Source: Zygnema cylindricum
Lineage: Eukaryota; Streptophyta; Zygnematophyceae; Zygnematales; Zygnemataceae
Assembly: GCA_037447655.1 (NCBI GenBank)
Contig: JBBHKE010002268.1
Location: 83,568-147,567, forward strand
Reading direction: 5' to 3'
DNA length: 64,000 bases
Notes under the pieces: model-generated
Told to the model about the DNA's origin: nothing
The model's input: the letters and a program-made list of their open reading frames with translations, nothing else
The model's database searches: none
Part shown: one piece after another, positions 48,201 through 60,200 of the stretch
Numbering within the stretch: the stretch's first letter is position 1
How the letters are laid out: each line of letters begins with the position of its first letter
Program-made: the position numbers and the translations under genes

Positions 48201-48766
48201 GGAGCACTGGAGACGTCCTGATTTGTCGATCCGGCCCTGCCCAAAGCCACAAAATGACAAAACATAATTTAAGGAAGATGAGACTTGCAAATTCCCAAGG
48301 GATTGTAGGTAGAGTGCCACGTGGCTCTCTCCCACTGACCTCAGAGAGTGGCACGAGGCGATGAGGGAATTCGTCAAGAAAGCAGCGCCACTCTCCTGTC
48401 ACGTCACGCCATAAAACGTACGGACGCCCGAGAATTGTGACCGGGTGAGGACGTGACACGTCCATGTGACGTGCCACGTGGACGCCATACCAATGAGACT
48501 GCCATGGAAATGGCGGTGGAGGTTCGTCTGTGGGAACGGCAGAAACGACCGGCGACTCTTTATGCTGCTCGCGACTATTCTGGCCGACCGGTTTGGAAGA
48601 CGTTTCCATGTCGCCGTTCCGTTTTCTGCGGAATTCGGTGGAGACTCCCCTTCAGCTTCCTAAGATGCATCAGCTGGTTCTGGGAGTTCCACGTGGCACA
48701 CGTGCGAGGGCCGGAAAGCGAGTGGAGACAAGGTTTTAGTTGGCTGAGGGTGGAGGTCGAGGCCAT
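45299..48766 (-). pseudogene. PAO/TIC55/PTC52-like Rieske oxygenase, copy 1 (exon 1 broken, [2Fe-2S] Cys lost)
   Basis: Plastid envelope or thylakoid Rieske monooxygenases of this family oxidise chlorophyll derivatives or act at the import site. Seven exons on minus: 48,766-48,340; 48,236-48,069; 47,896-47,645; 47,306-47,209; 47,089-46,899; 45,933-45,790; 45,621-45,299. The frame from exon 2 on is open. Visible: the second Rieske half CSYHGW; mononuclear iron motif ENVLDLSHLPYAHHG (D-x2-H-x4-H); FVTPVAPNRSR; ILDGDAFFLHAQEK; C-terminal CTAC (CxxC) and a hydrophobic segment. Defects against copy 2: two 1-nt deletions in exon 1 (~48,623 and ~48,570) end the transit-peptide frame at ...GRPE, and the first Rieske ligand, Cys134 in DECPHR, is Phe (TTC, 48,367-48,369). 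Only an internal start (METSSKP, 48,609) would read on, without a transit peptide. Confidence 0.85.
46825..46870 (-). repeat. G-rich tract after Rieske exon 5 donor (copy 1)
   Basis: On the sense (minus) strand GGGAGGGGGAAGGGGAGGGG lies about 30 nt downstream of the exon 5 donor at 46,898. It is kept, shortened, at 58,845-58,880 in copy 2. Confidence 0.7.
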
Positions 48767-49103
48767 GGCGGAGGAAATGGCGCGCAGGGAAATAGTTTGC
48801 TGGAATGAAGTAGCTCCGGGGTGTAAGGTTTCAGGGAAGGCGATTTGGAGATGTACGACCACGATTAGCGGAGGAGGCGGGAAGGACGGCGACCGCAGGT
48901 CCTCGGCGTTCGGCGATGCCATGCGCGCGGCTGTTGTGAGACGTCGACAGAAAAGCATCCGCAGCACGTGGCAAATGGTGGAGTTGCTGTACGGTATGGG
49001 ATCGATAGTGACACTCGCCAGGGAATCGTTCGTATTGACGTCGACTACACCGCGAATCGTTATTAGTGTCAAAGTTTAAATAGTGTTGAAGAAAATATAC
49101 TAA

Positions 49104-49715
49104 GTTCCATCAGGCGTTTCTGTAATCGTACGGCCAACTCTACGGGTCGGGTTAATTGAGTTGATGTTCCATCACGAAGAGTCTGTAATCCACGTGTTAT
49201 ACATTGAGTGGTGCCACGTGGGTGTTGACCTGATATTTAAAATCTTAAAAAATATTCACACCGAGAAATTTCACTTCAAATCTTCACTTGCGTACCATGT
49301 ACCTGCGTATCAGGTCATAATACGACAGAATTTTTGTACTTTCTCCAAACGACAGAAGTCCTTTGCAAGAAATAGTGTGACGAAAGAAATTGCCAGACAA
49401 AGGACCGTTTCAAGATTACTTTTTTGTTTTTCAATTGCATTTTGAAAAGTACATACCCTGAGTAAATTTCGTCAATTTTCGTTGGTTTTCCATCTTGACA
49501 CGTAGCTTATTAATCCAACGTTTCAAAAAATGAAGCGAATGCCTCGCGGATGAACATCTGACGGTCAGCATTGCCTACAAGACCTTCTAAGAGAATTGGC
49601 AAGATTCTCTATAATGTTGTTTAACATATAAAAACAAAACAAGCAGTACGGTCTGGTACGGATAGTTGCTTATTTCTGTAAACTACCCCACTTTTCGACT
49701 ATTGGAACTTGACCC
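49104..49715. mobile_element. Second copy of the PIF-like MITE (inverted relative to 27,434-28,162)
   Basis: TATACTAA then GTTCCATCAGGCG at the left matches the inverted right end of the first copy with a ~6 bp deletion. GTACGGATAG, TCTGTAAAC and TTGGAACTTGACCC at the right match its inverted left part. TAA flanks both sides. CAAGATTCTCTATAATGTTG near 49,600-49,620 is a clear shared block. Confidence 0.55.
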
Positions 49716-49759
49716 TAATTAAGAATTTAAAATTAAAAAAAAAGGTTTATTCTAATTTC

Positions 49760-51285
49760 TAGTGTTGGGTATCGGGTAAATTCATATCGCGATAATCTCG
49801 ATATTCAATATATCGAATATCGATCGAGCAGAATCCTCGATATATCGCACCGAGACCAACATAAACTATCGCGATATATAGTATTTTTTAAATTAAATAT
49901 TTTTATTTTTTTACATAATATGTTATTTTAGCTAAAAAGTCAAATTGTCTAATACGCCACGTACGCCGTTCGGTGACTTAGAGTGAGGTTCCATTAGGGA
50001 AAAAATGTCGTTGTTTAGTGAAAGCTGTACTTTTTCGTACAGTGCCGTACCAAAAATATAATTTTGTCAGAAAAACAAGGCTACTAAATGAAGAATTTCA
50101 TTCTCCACGTTTATAGGCGTAAACGAAGACTGTCGGATGGAAAATCGAATGCGCCGTCGTCTAACACTTTCAGTTCGCAACAAATGACCCGGAGTATGTC
50201 AATTATCAGCACCTGAACGAATAACATCGTGCCTCGTGGAGAAGTACACAAATATCCACGACGACCGCGCGACCAGGTGGGTTCATGTCGCATATGACAT
50301 GTGCCTTCCGCCAGGGAGGATGCGATGCCACCGGAAGCCGTAAGAAAATATTTGACGTAGGATATTGTTTCACGCTTATGTTGCCATCCACGAACCTTTC
50401 CGACATTTCGTACGATTTTACACATCTTAAGTTTCGTCAGCCCGTACAAATTTTATTCAATAAGTCGTACGAGTCACTTTTTACCTTCACAAGTACAAAT
50501 ATGTGGTCACAATTCGTTGTTAGAGATTCTTTGAAGATTAGCATAATCGTATTCTTCTATAACGTGGCCAAATCAAAGTGTGCCACGCAAAAATAATGTC
50601 TGTTACTGACCCGACACAGTGGAACAGTCGCTTCAGTAAACGAATTTTTGATGTTTACAAAGACCGCCTAATGGAACAACGCTCTTAAAGGTAGGCGCCG
50701 CAAAATGTAACCGACAAAAAAGTATTAACTCTAAAATTCTAATGATTAATTTTTTTGGGTATGGCTACATGAGGAGGTCTTTGTAATAGTACGGACAACA
50801 AAATTTATGTATTACAGAGGCCTCGGGTACATCGCGTATCTTTTGTTAATAAGTCTTACATACGTGTTCTGATATGAGTGGCTCCACGTAAGCTCCACGT
50901 AAGCTGACTACCAAATCTCAATAATCATCGAATATCTGGAAACCGACCTTTTTCGTCTGGAAAATCGTACTTGTGTATGACGTACGTGTACTTCACAAGT
51001 GTACCTCGCCAATGTACCTCAGAGATCTCCTTCACTCTGCTGACTTTAAGGAAAAAAACCGTATTTCTTTCCGGCAAAGATTTTACAGTCACTTTGTCTG
51101 AGGTCACGAGACTTTGAAAACCAGTGGGATTTTTTTTTATTTTTTTTAAAGCTTCGATATATTGACGATACGATATATCGGCGATAATTTGAAATTCGAT
51201 ATATCAAAGCGATATATCGATTATCGGGTACCTGAAATTCGATATATATCAAATATCGACAAACGGTCCCCGATACCCAACACTA
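49760..51285. mobile_element. hAT-like element with 15-bp TIRs and GATATATCG-rich arms
   Basis: TAGTGTTGGGTATCG at 49,760 is exactly inverted at 51,271-51,285. Arms of CGATATATCG-type words lie inside both ends (49,785-49,885 and 51,150-51,265). No transposase. It contains a PIF-like MITE at 49,981-50,684. Flanking 8-mers do not match. Confidence 0.55.
49981..50684. mobile_element. PIF-like MITE nested in the hAT-like element, TSD TTA
   Basis: GAGTGAGGTTCCATTAGG at the left and its imperfect inverse CCTAATGGAACAACGCTC at the right (15 of 18 matched), both flanked by TTA. The GTTCCAT core is shared with the elements at 27,434 and 49,104. Confidence 0.55.
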
Positions 51286-51478
51286 AGAACTACAGTACCA
51301 GTTTGATTTCAAAAGGAACCTCCTTGCGCTACTCAATACCGCATATCAAGCGGGCCTACGATACTCGATAGCAACGTGCACAACGAAGCGCATCGCGGTA
51401 TAGCGAGCTAATAAACTTAGGGCGTAGTTCAGACTGAAAAAACTAAAAACGTACAATATCTGGAAAACTCGTGCACTA

Positions 51479-51939
51479 CACCGCGAATCGTAATTACTAA
51501 TTAAAGTAAAAAAACTTTAGAGTTTTAAACAAAAAAATAAATTACAGTTATGAACGCTAATTTATGTGATAAAACTTTTTCACAGATGAAGTTTACTCTG
51601 ATTTATTTAAGCACTCTATATTGGGTCATGTGCATCAACACTATTTCAGGTGAAACTGTTCTACCGTGACAGCATCGAGATTAGTACTTGTGGGGTTTGG
51701 AAATCGTACAATGCATATAAAATAGAGTAAAATTTAACGCATTTTCAGTTACTTTACACTATTTTATGCTTCGTGTTCAGTGATGTTCCCGCTATTTCGA
51801 GCTGCTAGCAGGATTTCCAAGTTAGTTGCATAAGAAATCCACTTACAAGTTGTAAAATTGTGATGTCACGAGGACGTTTTACTTTAATTCTCACAAAACA
51901 TAACATAAAGTGGTTAAACACTAATAACGATGAAGGGTG
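51479..51939. mobile_element. MITE of the CACCGC family at the left edge of unit B
   Basis: CACCGCGAATCGTAATTA starts after TA at 51,479; the inverted end AATAACGATGAAGGGTG stops at 51,939 before TA. Its right two-thirds equal 39,441-39,748. Confidence 0.5.
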
Positions 51940-52584
51940 TAGACTTGCACCCACAAAAATCGGCTGGTGTTGGATTGTTTCACAAATAACATAGAAAAAA
52001 ACAAAAACGTACACCCTACTATTTAGATCTTCTAGTACTTTCGTTCTTTACGCTATTTCGTACTGTCCCTTGATTAACGTCAAGGAAAAATTAAAATCAT
52101 GTATCCTATTTGAGGAAAAAAATCAAAATTTTAAGATCCCAAATTAGTGACTTTGACACTAATAACGATTCGCAGTGTATCTGCGCGCAGCAAAAATCGT
52201 CTCTGCGATTAGCAATTCCCTTATAAGAAATGCGTGTGAAACGCGTTTAGTACGGTACGTCCAGCGCCCGCGTATTGATCTCGCCCCCCGAAAGCTTCCC
52301 CGAAGCCTACGCGGTCTGCTTTTGGGCGACTGGCAGCAGAATAAGATACAATCATACAATGTTATTGTGCCGTGGCTGCCACGAGAAGTCCGTACAGACG
52401 TGCTCCACACCTTTTCCATTTACCACTTTTTGAACTGCCGGCCACTCGCCGCGAATGTGGCCCCACCAAAGCTGTCGGTCGCCTCTCGTACATAAAGTGA
52501 CCGGAAGAGGTGGCAAAGGAGGAGTCTCACTGACTTGGACGAAAGAATCTCGTTCACTTTTTATGCGCGGAAAAGGTTTCAGCC

Positions 52585-54669
52585 ATGGAGGATTCCGAAA
52601 GCAATTCGTCACTTTTTGAAATAGTTCAGAGCAGCTTTTTTAACCTATCTGCTCTGGCAACCACGGACTACCTGGCAAACGCCCAATCTCTACTGCTGAA
52701 CTCTGTGAAAAGACAATACTTGCAAAACGATTATTTTGCGGGAGGCTTGGGCCTGATGGTCATAACATTCCTTACACAATTCCTTTGTACTCATTTATCC
52801 GCCATTTGCTCGCGATTATTACGAAAAAGAATCTGTGTCATTCACGTCAAGGAGGAGGAAGAGGCTTTCGAATGGTTGAAAGAATGGCTGAGCAGGAATG
52901 CCAGCAAGGACAGTTTGAGACTCAGTTTGGAAACCAAATGGGAAGGAAATGAAGATGAAGACCGTCCGAGAGGAATAAGAGACCCGGGAAATCGACCTCG
53001 AGTTTACATCTTTCCACAGCTTTTAAAGGCGCACAGCATCAGCTTCCGAGGCCAGAAGGTGAAATAAAAGTTTATACTTATCTGATCAGATAAACTGGTG
53101 TTTAGGATCTGGTTTTTCCGCTTTCTTTTTAAAGGCTTTCTTTTAAGGTCGTGATTTATTTTATTAACTCAATGTGGTTTTCTTTTTGGAATGGCGGTGG
53201 TTGATGAACGCAGGTAACCTTTCAATGTATGGCTGAAACTTCGCAGCCTAAGGATTTATCAGCAAGGAAGGAAACACTGGTACTGGAGGGTCCCACACGT
53301 AAAATTTTGGAAGCCATGATCCAAGAAGCTATGGAATGTCATTTTATGCCGGATTTAGAAAGTCGTAAGACTTCCATCAGAAGGTGGAAAGTATCTCACG
53401 GATATTGGGAGTTAATGGCAACTAAGGTGTCTCGGCCAATCAGCAGGTATAGGGGAAACTTCTCAGAATAGTTATGTAAGCATTCGCTTGTTTTGCTTTG
53501 CATTTGTTTTGTTTTGTTTGAAATTTGATCAAACTACAGGCTTAGCCAGACATTAGTGAAGATAGAAATCGAGCAACATGAATCTGAATGCAAAAGGATG
53601 GTTCATAGTACTTGTTTTTTTTATCATTTCCTACTTCGTTCTAGTAGAGGTTGCCCGTGAAAGTGTCTCGGTTTTAAATCCCATACTCTGTTTGAGACGA
53701 CTTATCTCATTGTCTGCTGCTTTTTTCTTTTTCCTGCAGTGTTATTCTCGATGTTGACATTGGAAATATCCTAAACGATGCGAGGACATTTCTAAGCAGT
53801 GAAGAATGGTACATTGCGCGCGGCATTCCCCACCGGAGAGGATACCTTCTGTATGGTCCCCCTGGCTGTGGAAAAACATCTCTTATTCAAGTTCTTGCAG
53901 GAGAACTTGGATACGATATAGGCGTCATCAGTTTGTCATCCAAGAATATGGATGATGACGAAGTATGCAACTGCTCCGTCAACCTATTAGCGATTTAAGC
54001 ACACTTATCTTCCTTTCTTTTTATGCACTTTTCTATTGGTGGCTTTATATGGAAGACTGTTATCAATTTTGACAAAAGAGTAGAAATTAAGCGGTAACTT
54101 TTAATTTATTATCGCTGGAGAAGATTTTTAGAATATCAGGGAGATCCATGTTCTGACAGAATTTAAACCGAGTTATAACATCGTTGTATTTTCGTTGTGA
54201 TCAACAGATAAGTTCCGCCATGTGCGAAGCAAGCTCTCGCAGCATTATAGTGTTGGAGGACATTGATGCGGTATTCACTCAACGGTTGGACGGAGAAGAG
54301 AAGGACAACAACCTTTCCTTCTCGGGCCTGCTGAACGCAATCGATGGGATCTCTGCGCAAGAGGGACGAATTTTGGTGATGACCACCAACCACCTTGAGG
54401 AACTGGATCCTGCCCTTATTCGACCCGGCCGTGTAGATTTCCGCTTGTTTGTGGGGCTCGCTACTCATAGCCAATCACAACGCATGTTTCAACGTTTTTA
54501 TCCTCAATCATCCGTAGATGAAGCCAACAGATTTGCCGAAAAAATTCCAGAAGGAGCTGTGAGCCCCGCAGCTTTGCAAGGCTATTTTTTGTTACACCGA
54601 GAGAGTATGGGTGAGGCCTTAAGGCATGTGGAGGATTTGGTGAAGCAACAATCAAAAGGTGGGTCTTGA
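52585..54669 (+). CDS. BCS1-like AAA ATPase, copy 2 (shorter tail)
   Basis: The exon structure is the same as copy 1: 52,585-53,058; 53,214-53,446; 53,740-53,962; 54,208-54,669 (463 residues). Membrane segment, BCS1 N-terminal domain, Walker A (GPPGCGKT), Walker B, sensor 1 and arginine finger are unchanged. Differences in exon 1 include Asp to Asn and Ile to Ser near its end; exon 4 has a few more (Thr to Ser, Glu to Asp, Asp to Gly). After KQQSK the frame reads GGS and stops, because the two copies differ by a short indel here. The acidic tail coding sequence of copy 1 is still visible downstream but untranslated. Whether copy 1 gained or copy 2 lost the tail is unknown. Confidence 0.9.
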
Positions 54670-57299
54670 TTGTAAGTCGCGGATGGTGAGGCAGAGGCGA
54701 CAAATGAAGAAGAAGTTGAAGAAGGGACGCAAGAAGATGTAGATACAAACGAAGGGCCGCAAATTGGTGATAGGAAGGCGGTTGTAGGAGAACCACTAGA
54801 AGGATAAGACTTAATAAAAGAACCACTCGAAGGAAATACTTATAAAAGATCCAGTAGAAGCAAAAGACTTATCAAAGAACCACTAGAAGGAAAAGACTTA
54901 TCATACTCTCCGGTGAAACCTGAATTTTAGGAAGAAATTTAGAAAGTGCACCAACCAGTGTGTGGATATGTAACTTCAAGCGCAACAATCTATGCTTGTC
55001 GTTATGTGTGGATACTAATGTTGCATTCAACAAGGCTAAAGCTTCTACATTATTTTTTGGTTGTTCCATTCAGGGACCTTTTAGCAAAACTGCGCCTGGT
55101 GTATTTTGTGCAGTATGGTTAGTAGTTGTGGCTAATGGAAGAAGTAGATAATGCTTATCGTACAACCAACAGTGAAAACTGATATGCTTAGGTTTTTTTC
55201 CAAATAGTATCATCAGATACTAGGATTGCACTTAGATATTATTTTTGTTTTTATTCTTTTTTTAGTAACATCATACTAATATTCCCAAGGTGCGTTACTT
55301 TTTATTGTTCCTGTTTGATAACACTTTCGAGATGAGTCGTTTCAGTTTTGCTCCAACTTTTATTGATTATTTAGTTTGATATTAGATTCCGATGATGTAA
55401 AAGAATTCCTTTTGAGCAAGTTTGGCTGGCAAAGTTGATAATGTTCTTGTTTCAAGTGATTTTTTACTGATCTTCGTTTTCTAACACAGGAAGGCATCAT
55501 GTTTATGTGAACCTGTTCTTTGGCTATCCTAATTTTCACAATTTTCATAGTTTTGTATTTGAACAAGGGAGAAATCTCTTCGTATGGCCAATATTTGTCA
55601 TCAAACATTGGTTTTGACTGTTGTAAGTTCCGGTTTTCATCTGGGCCACGCATTGCTTTTAAGTTAGTGAATTTTTGTGTTAATACTATATTTTAATCTA
55701 ACTACACTGAATTATGTTTAGTTTATACGACATGTCTCATTTTGGGTCACTTTAACGAAAAAGTATTACTATCCCTAGATTATGATTTGTGGACTCTAAT
55801 GCAGATGGGCGGAAGAGCACAAGGTGCCTCCAAAAGAAAATTCTGGAAAAGGGATTGCCATCGGAGACTGGAAGGATGGAAGTAAGTAAAGGAGAGTCAC
55901 CAGATAAAACAACAGAATAGACCTGAATCGAGACTACAAGGCACTTAATCTTTCAAAATGTCAACAATACTCATACTTTGGGACTAAAACCCAATTTCCT
56001 CAAAGGAAGGGAAAGACCCCTGGAGGCGAGCAAAAGGATCCAAATGTTTCTCTTGGCCCGACAAAAAGTCGAGGGTGGAGCTGAAGCGATCATCAAAGGA
56101 AGAGAGAATTAACGTCTCACAAGATTGGCGCCAAATCAAAGTGTAAAAACATAATGAAATTTCCGTCCCTAACATGATTGAAAATGAGTCCTAAACATTC
56201 TTCATACGCGGCATGGAAATAGAAAACGTACAACAATTGTCCAACGTCAACAATCAAGCCACGAAAGAAGTAAATTTAAACAAATTAAAGTAAAAAAGCT
56301 CAATTCTATCCATTTATATATCCATTTTAACGACGATAGCTCCTTTAGCTCCATAAGCTGAAATTCTTTTGCTTTTGCCGGTACTATCCTTTGCATAGTT
56401 TAACCGAAACACAACCTCCGTGAGTGTTGCTGATGCTTGGATTATATTTCTAAATAGTCCAATAGCTCACCACCTTTAGCGAGCAATCTTGGGAAGTTGC
56501 GGCTACAGGGCACTCAATGAGCACGTTTCATCCACATTAATTAGCACTGTGAGACCAATTTTTAAAACACTACAAGGGTTACGCCATCTCTCTTGTGTTT
56601 TTATCCGCATGTTTTATTGACCATCGTGTCTTAAAAAACATCATCTCAGGTCGGTTTTTCTTTCAACATATCACAACTATGGCCCCACGCACCATTCAAA
56701 TTGTGGAACATTTTAGTGTATCAACAAATACAAAACTGAAACGTCGTCGTTGTCATCGTCATCATCATTCATCGAGAGCAATTGTTGCAATCTTATGTTT
56801 AATAGACATGAACAGATTGGTTAATCAACAAAACACTATGTACAAAAAAAAAAAAAAAAAGTCAAAAACAACAATCAGACAGTTTCGTTCTTTTTTCATT
56901 CTATGCCCTTTTAAGCTAAAATTTATCCGATAAGATCATCTACAAAACTACTTCAAAACTCGTTTTTCATTTAAAGTATATGACCCTACACGATCGAGAT
57001 ACTCAACAATAACACAAGCAGGAAACAAAATATACACGACTTAGAAAATATTAATTTGTTCTTTCTTTGGTTTTATGCTCTTTAGACTATTGTCCCTACT
57101 TGTTGAAAACCTCAAACGTGGAAAAACGTATTCTAACGTATTCTAATACATCCACCTATGTCCACGAAATTGCACAAAACGCCAAACATGAGCCTAGTCG
57201 CCTTTAGAGAAAATAGTGGTGCAAATAACGTGTTTAGAATAACAATCATGGTGTACTTCCGCAACTACGACCTTTTTGCCTTCATTTCAAGCGATAGCA
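54670..57299. other. Convergent intergenic region of unit B
   Basis: Counterpart of 42,426-45,298. The short frames conserved with unit A are WAEEHKVPPKENSGKGIAIG followed by DWKDG on plus (~55,806-55,883, again between a CAG and GTAAGT) and ATLTEVVFRLNYAKDST, then GKSKRISAYGA, on minus (~56,330-56,450). Both stay open in both units with few amino-acid changes, but no product is recognised. Confidence 0.4.
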
Positions 57300-60200
57300 T
57301 CAACGCTTTGCGTGATCCCAACCACGGTAAATAAACAACTCACTATATTTTTCCAACCATAGAGCGGTCAATAATAAAACAACAGCTCCTCCAACCAATC
57401 CATATTGAGTCAGAGGGCGACCAAAGGAAAGACTCGTGGCCAGAACAAGGGCAAAAGAGATTGACTTTGCAAATCTTGCAACCATCCGAAAACGATTGAG
57501 AGCTTCCGAGCAAGCCGTACAATGTTGAGTATGACCATGGAATCGATCCAAAATTTGTTCTTTTGGCAAACAGAAAGTTGATAATGGCACTTCCACTCCC
57601 TCGGGAAAAGTAACAGCATTCCCTGAAAAAAAAATGGTTCAACCCTCACTAACAAGTGAAATAAATGAACCAAATGTTGTCGAAAACTAACACAAGTTCG
57701 GCTAGTTAAGAAATTGAAAATGCTTGATCTGGCTAAGTCATTTTCTCCACTTCAATGTTTAAGAGAAGTTGTGTCTTTAAATCCACATACCTCCATATGT
57801 TGCCAACCATTGTCGATATGCTGTCACAATTCGGTCCGATGTTGTTGGCATAAATAGGAGACGTGACCACGGCTCAAGGTTTTCACCTCTCCTCTGAAAA
57901 GCTTTCTCTTGTGCGTGAAGAAAGAAAGCGTCACCTAACGAACAGACAACCCATACAATCCAAGAAATATGTGCTTTCCTTACTAATTAGTTGGTGAGTG
58001 CAAAAAAAATTGTTCACACGTGTCTTGCCAACTAAAGCATCGCGGGGAAATGCAATGATTAACTAAGACTAACAATTCCATAATTTTACATGTCCCATTA
58101 ATAAACATGGTTGATCGATATAACATTTTCCATACGGTCATTTTATGCGTATAAAAGTAGTAGACAAGGTTAACTGCGCAAATGGCAGGCACATTACGAC
58201 TTTTATTTTTCAAGGTCTCAAAACAAATGGCTTAAAAATACATCAACCGATTGAGAAAAAAAAAAAAAAGCTCGAACGGGAGGTTTTTGCTAGGCCTAAG
58301 ATCATAATGCTGGGGGCTAAAATGGGGATGAAACAATTTGTGGTTAACTGGTGAACCAATATTAGAGAGGGCGTGCAGTCCGGCTGAAGTGGTTTTTGTG
58401 TTTCTATTCAAAAGACATCTTGTATTACCTAAATTCTGCAAAACTGTGCCTTGAAAATTGTTGCAAAATATGAAAGATCCATTCAAAGGTTTTCATCAAA
58501 GAGCTAGTATATGTCTAGCCAAAGCATACACCTCAATTCACATCGCTCATTTTGCTTTTCTAGTAAAAAAAATGTGCACACCAGGAAACATATGTGAGTG
58601 ATAGAAAAACGATTCAATGGAAAATCCAATCTTTTGTTTTCTCTGGATATTTACCCGAATGAAGTTACAACAAAATTGACGCAATCTTGCATCATCAACA
58701 GGACAAAGGTTCACAAGAAAGTCCGAGATTACCATATTTTTACACTTATTATTACGCAAGAAGATTTGAATTCCACCCAAGTATAATGAGAACCGCACTT
58801 GAGAAGTGTGATTATAAATCATTTAGGTGTGAGATTACCACGACATCCTCCCCCTCTCCCATCCCCTCCCCCTCCCGCACGTTAAGAAGAGACAACCCAT
58901 CGCCTACCGTCAAGAATATCCTGCTGGTCCAAATGTGCCATAAAATCCGGTAATCGGGGAATCCATCCAGGCATGATTTCCCTATTTACACCCGTTTGGA
59001 TAATGATTCTCGACCTGTTGGGTGCAACAGGTGTCACAAACACATTTGCCAAAAATCGCGTCGGCTTTCCAGCGATCGTAATAACTCTGTGAAACCACCT
59101 GCCACGTGGCAGCAAGTTAATGGGTTGCAACCCAAACGATGGAAATTTCAAAAACCCAATAACGAAAAAGACAGCAGCATAAGGTCCACCATTTGACAAA
59201 ATCAGAGGTAAGCCCACCGCGCGTATGTGACACGACTCGGTGCGCTGAACTCCAGTGACAGCGAATCAGAAGGAAACACGTCAGCTTGACCAAATCCAAG
59301 GAACCTGCCGCACCCTGCAAAAATGGGTCTCGTATCCATGATTCATGTGTCTCGCATACATTTCATTAAACACTGTCAGAAAGTTTACTCCTAAATAAAA
59401 ATGTAAGAACTTATAGCCTCATCCCCGATTCTTTTTTTGAGAATTTGTGATTTTATGGATAGCTTTTCCTCTTTCACTGTCAGATTTCCTTTACAATTAA
59501 AACACCAATCGCGCACGTAAGATCATTTCTCTTTGAAAAATGTGGTCGACTATTGTTAATCACACATCAATGTTTTATTACTATGCACTAAACACAGCTG
59601 TTGCAGTTGTTAAAAAGCCTCCGGTGGGGCCATGTGACCGAAGTCGACTCTCACCCAATCGTCCGTGAGAGTGAATGGGAGAGGGCGCCCCATGGTCCGG
59701 TTGAGCCCAGAGACGCCATGGTGGGCGTACGGAAGATGGCTGAGATCCAACACATTCTCCACCAGAACCTCATATCCGTACAAAAGATCTCGTACTGCCC
59801 CGCGCATCTCCTTGTATGGCTCCTCGGCCATCCATTCCGGGAGAGAGGGAGGGGTCGACTTCGCTTCCTTCCATCCGTTCTCGTCAGGCCACACGAACAC
59901 AATGCCCTGGAGCGCATTGGATGATGACGTCAGCACGCAATAGCTCAATCGGGTGACGTCAGCAAGTGAAGGTTTCAACCGGCGATGACGTCAGCATGGG
60001 TACGGTGTGACATGTGGCGTCAGGAAAAGATGGAGAAGGCGTCAGTCAACAGTGGCTTGTGGGTGACGTGGCACATACCTGGGCCTCCATGGCTGGCACG
60101 GCACGTGCACAAGCGCGAGGAGAAGCGGCCATTCTTCCACGTGTCATGCTTTCGTCTTCTTGTGGGATGTGTTCACACGTGCCAGTTGGTCCAAAGGCCC

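Larger units (their letters stand above)
39441..49047. repeat. Segmental duplication, unit A
   Basis: Homologous along its length to 51,632-61,089, from GCATCAACACTATTTCAGG to GACGTCGACTA. It contains a BCS1-like gene on plus and a Rieske oxygenase gene on minus. By eye, BCS1 exon 1 differs at only about 4 of 474 bases, while non-coding DNA and the 3' ends differ more. Unit A has ~430 bp (about 42,716-43,150) missing from B; B has ~90 bp (about 55,313-55,404) missing from A. Confidence 0.95.
49048..52177. mobile_element. TA-flanked composite interval with 27-bp near-perfect TIRs
   Basis: CACCGCGAATCGTTATTAG plus TGTCAAAG at 49,048 is inverted at 52,151-52,177 with one mismatch in 27, and both ends are flanked by TA. 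The interval fills the spacer between units A and B. It holds two PIF-like MITEs, a hAT-like element, a second MITE of its own family (51,479-51,939), and a copy of the left edge of unit A (51,632-52,007). TA targets suggest mariner/Stowaway-type ends. Whether it moved as one element is inference. Confidence 0.5.

Noticed and set aside
47600-48609. Plus-strand frames of 100-200 codons opposite the Rieske genes
   Set aside because: They are antisense shadows; the minus strand carries motifs, phases and splice sites.
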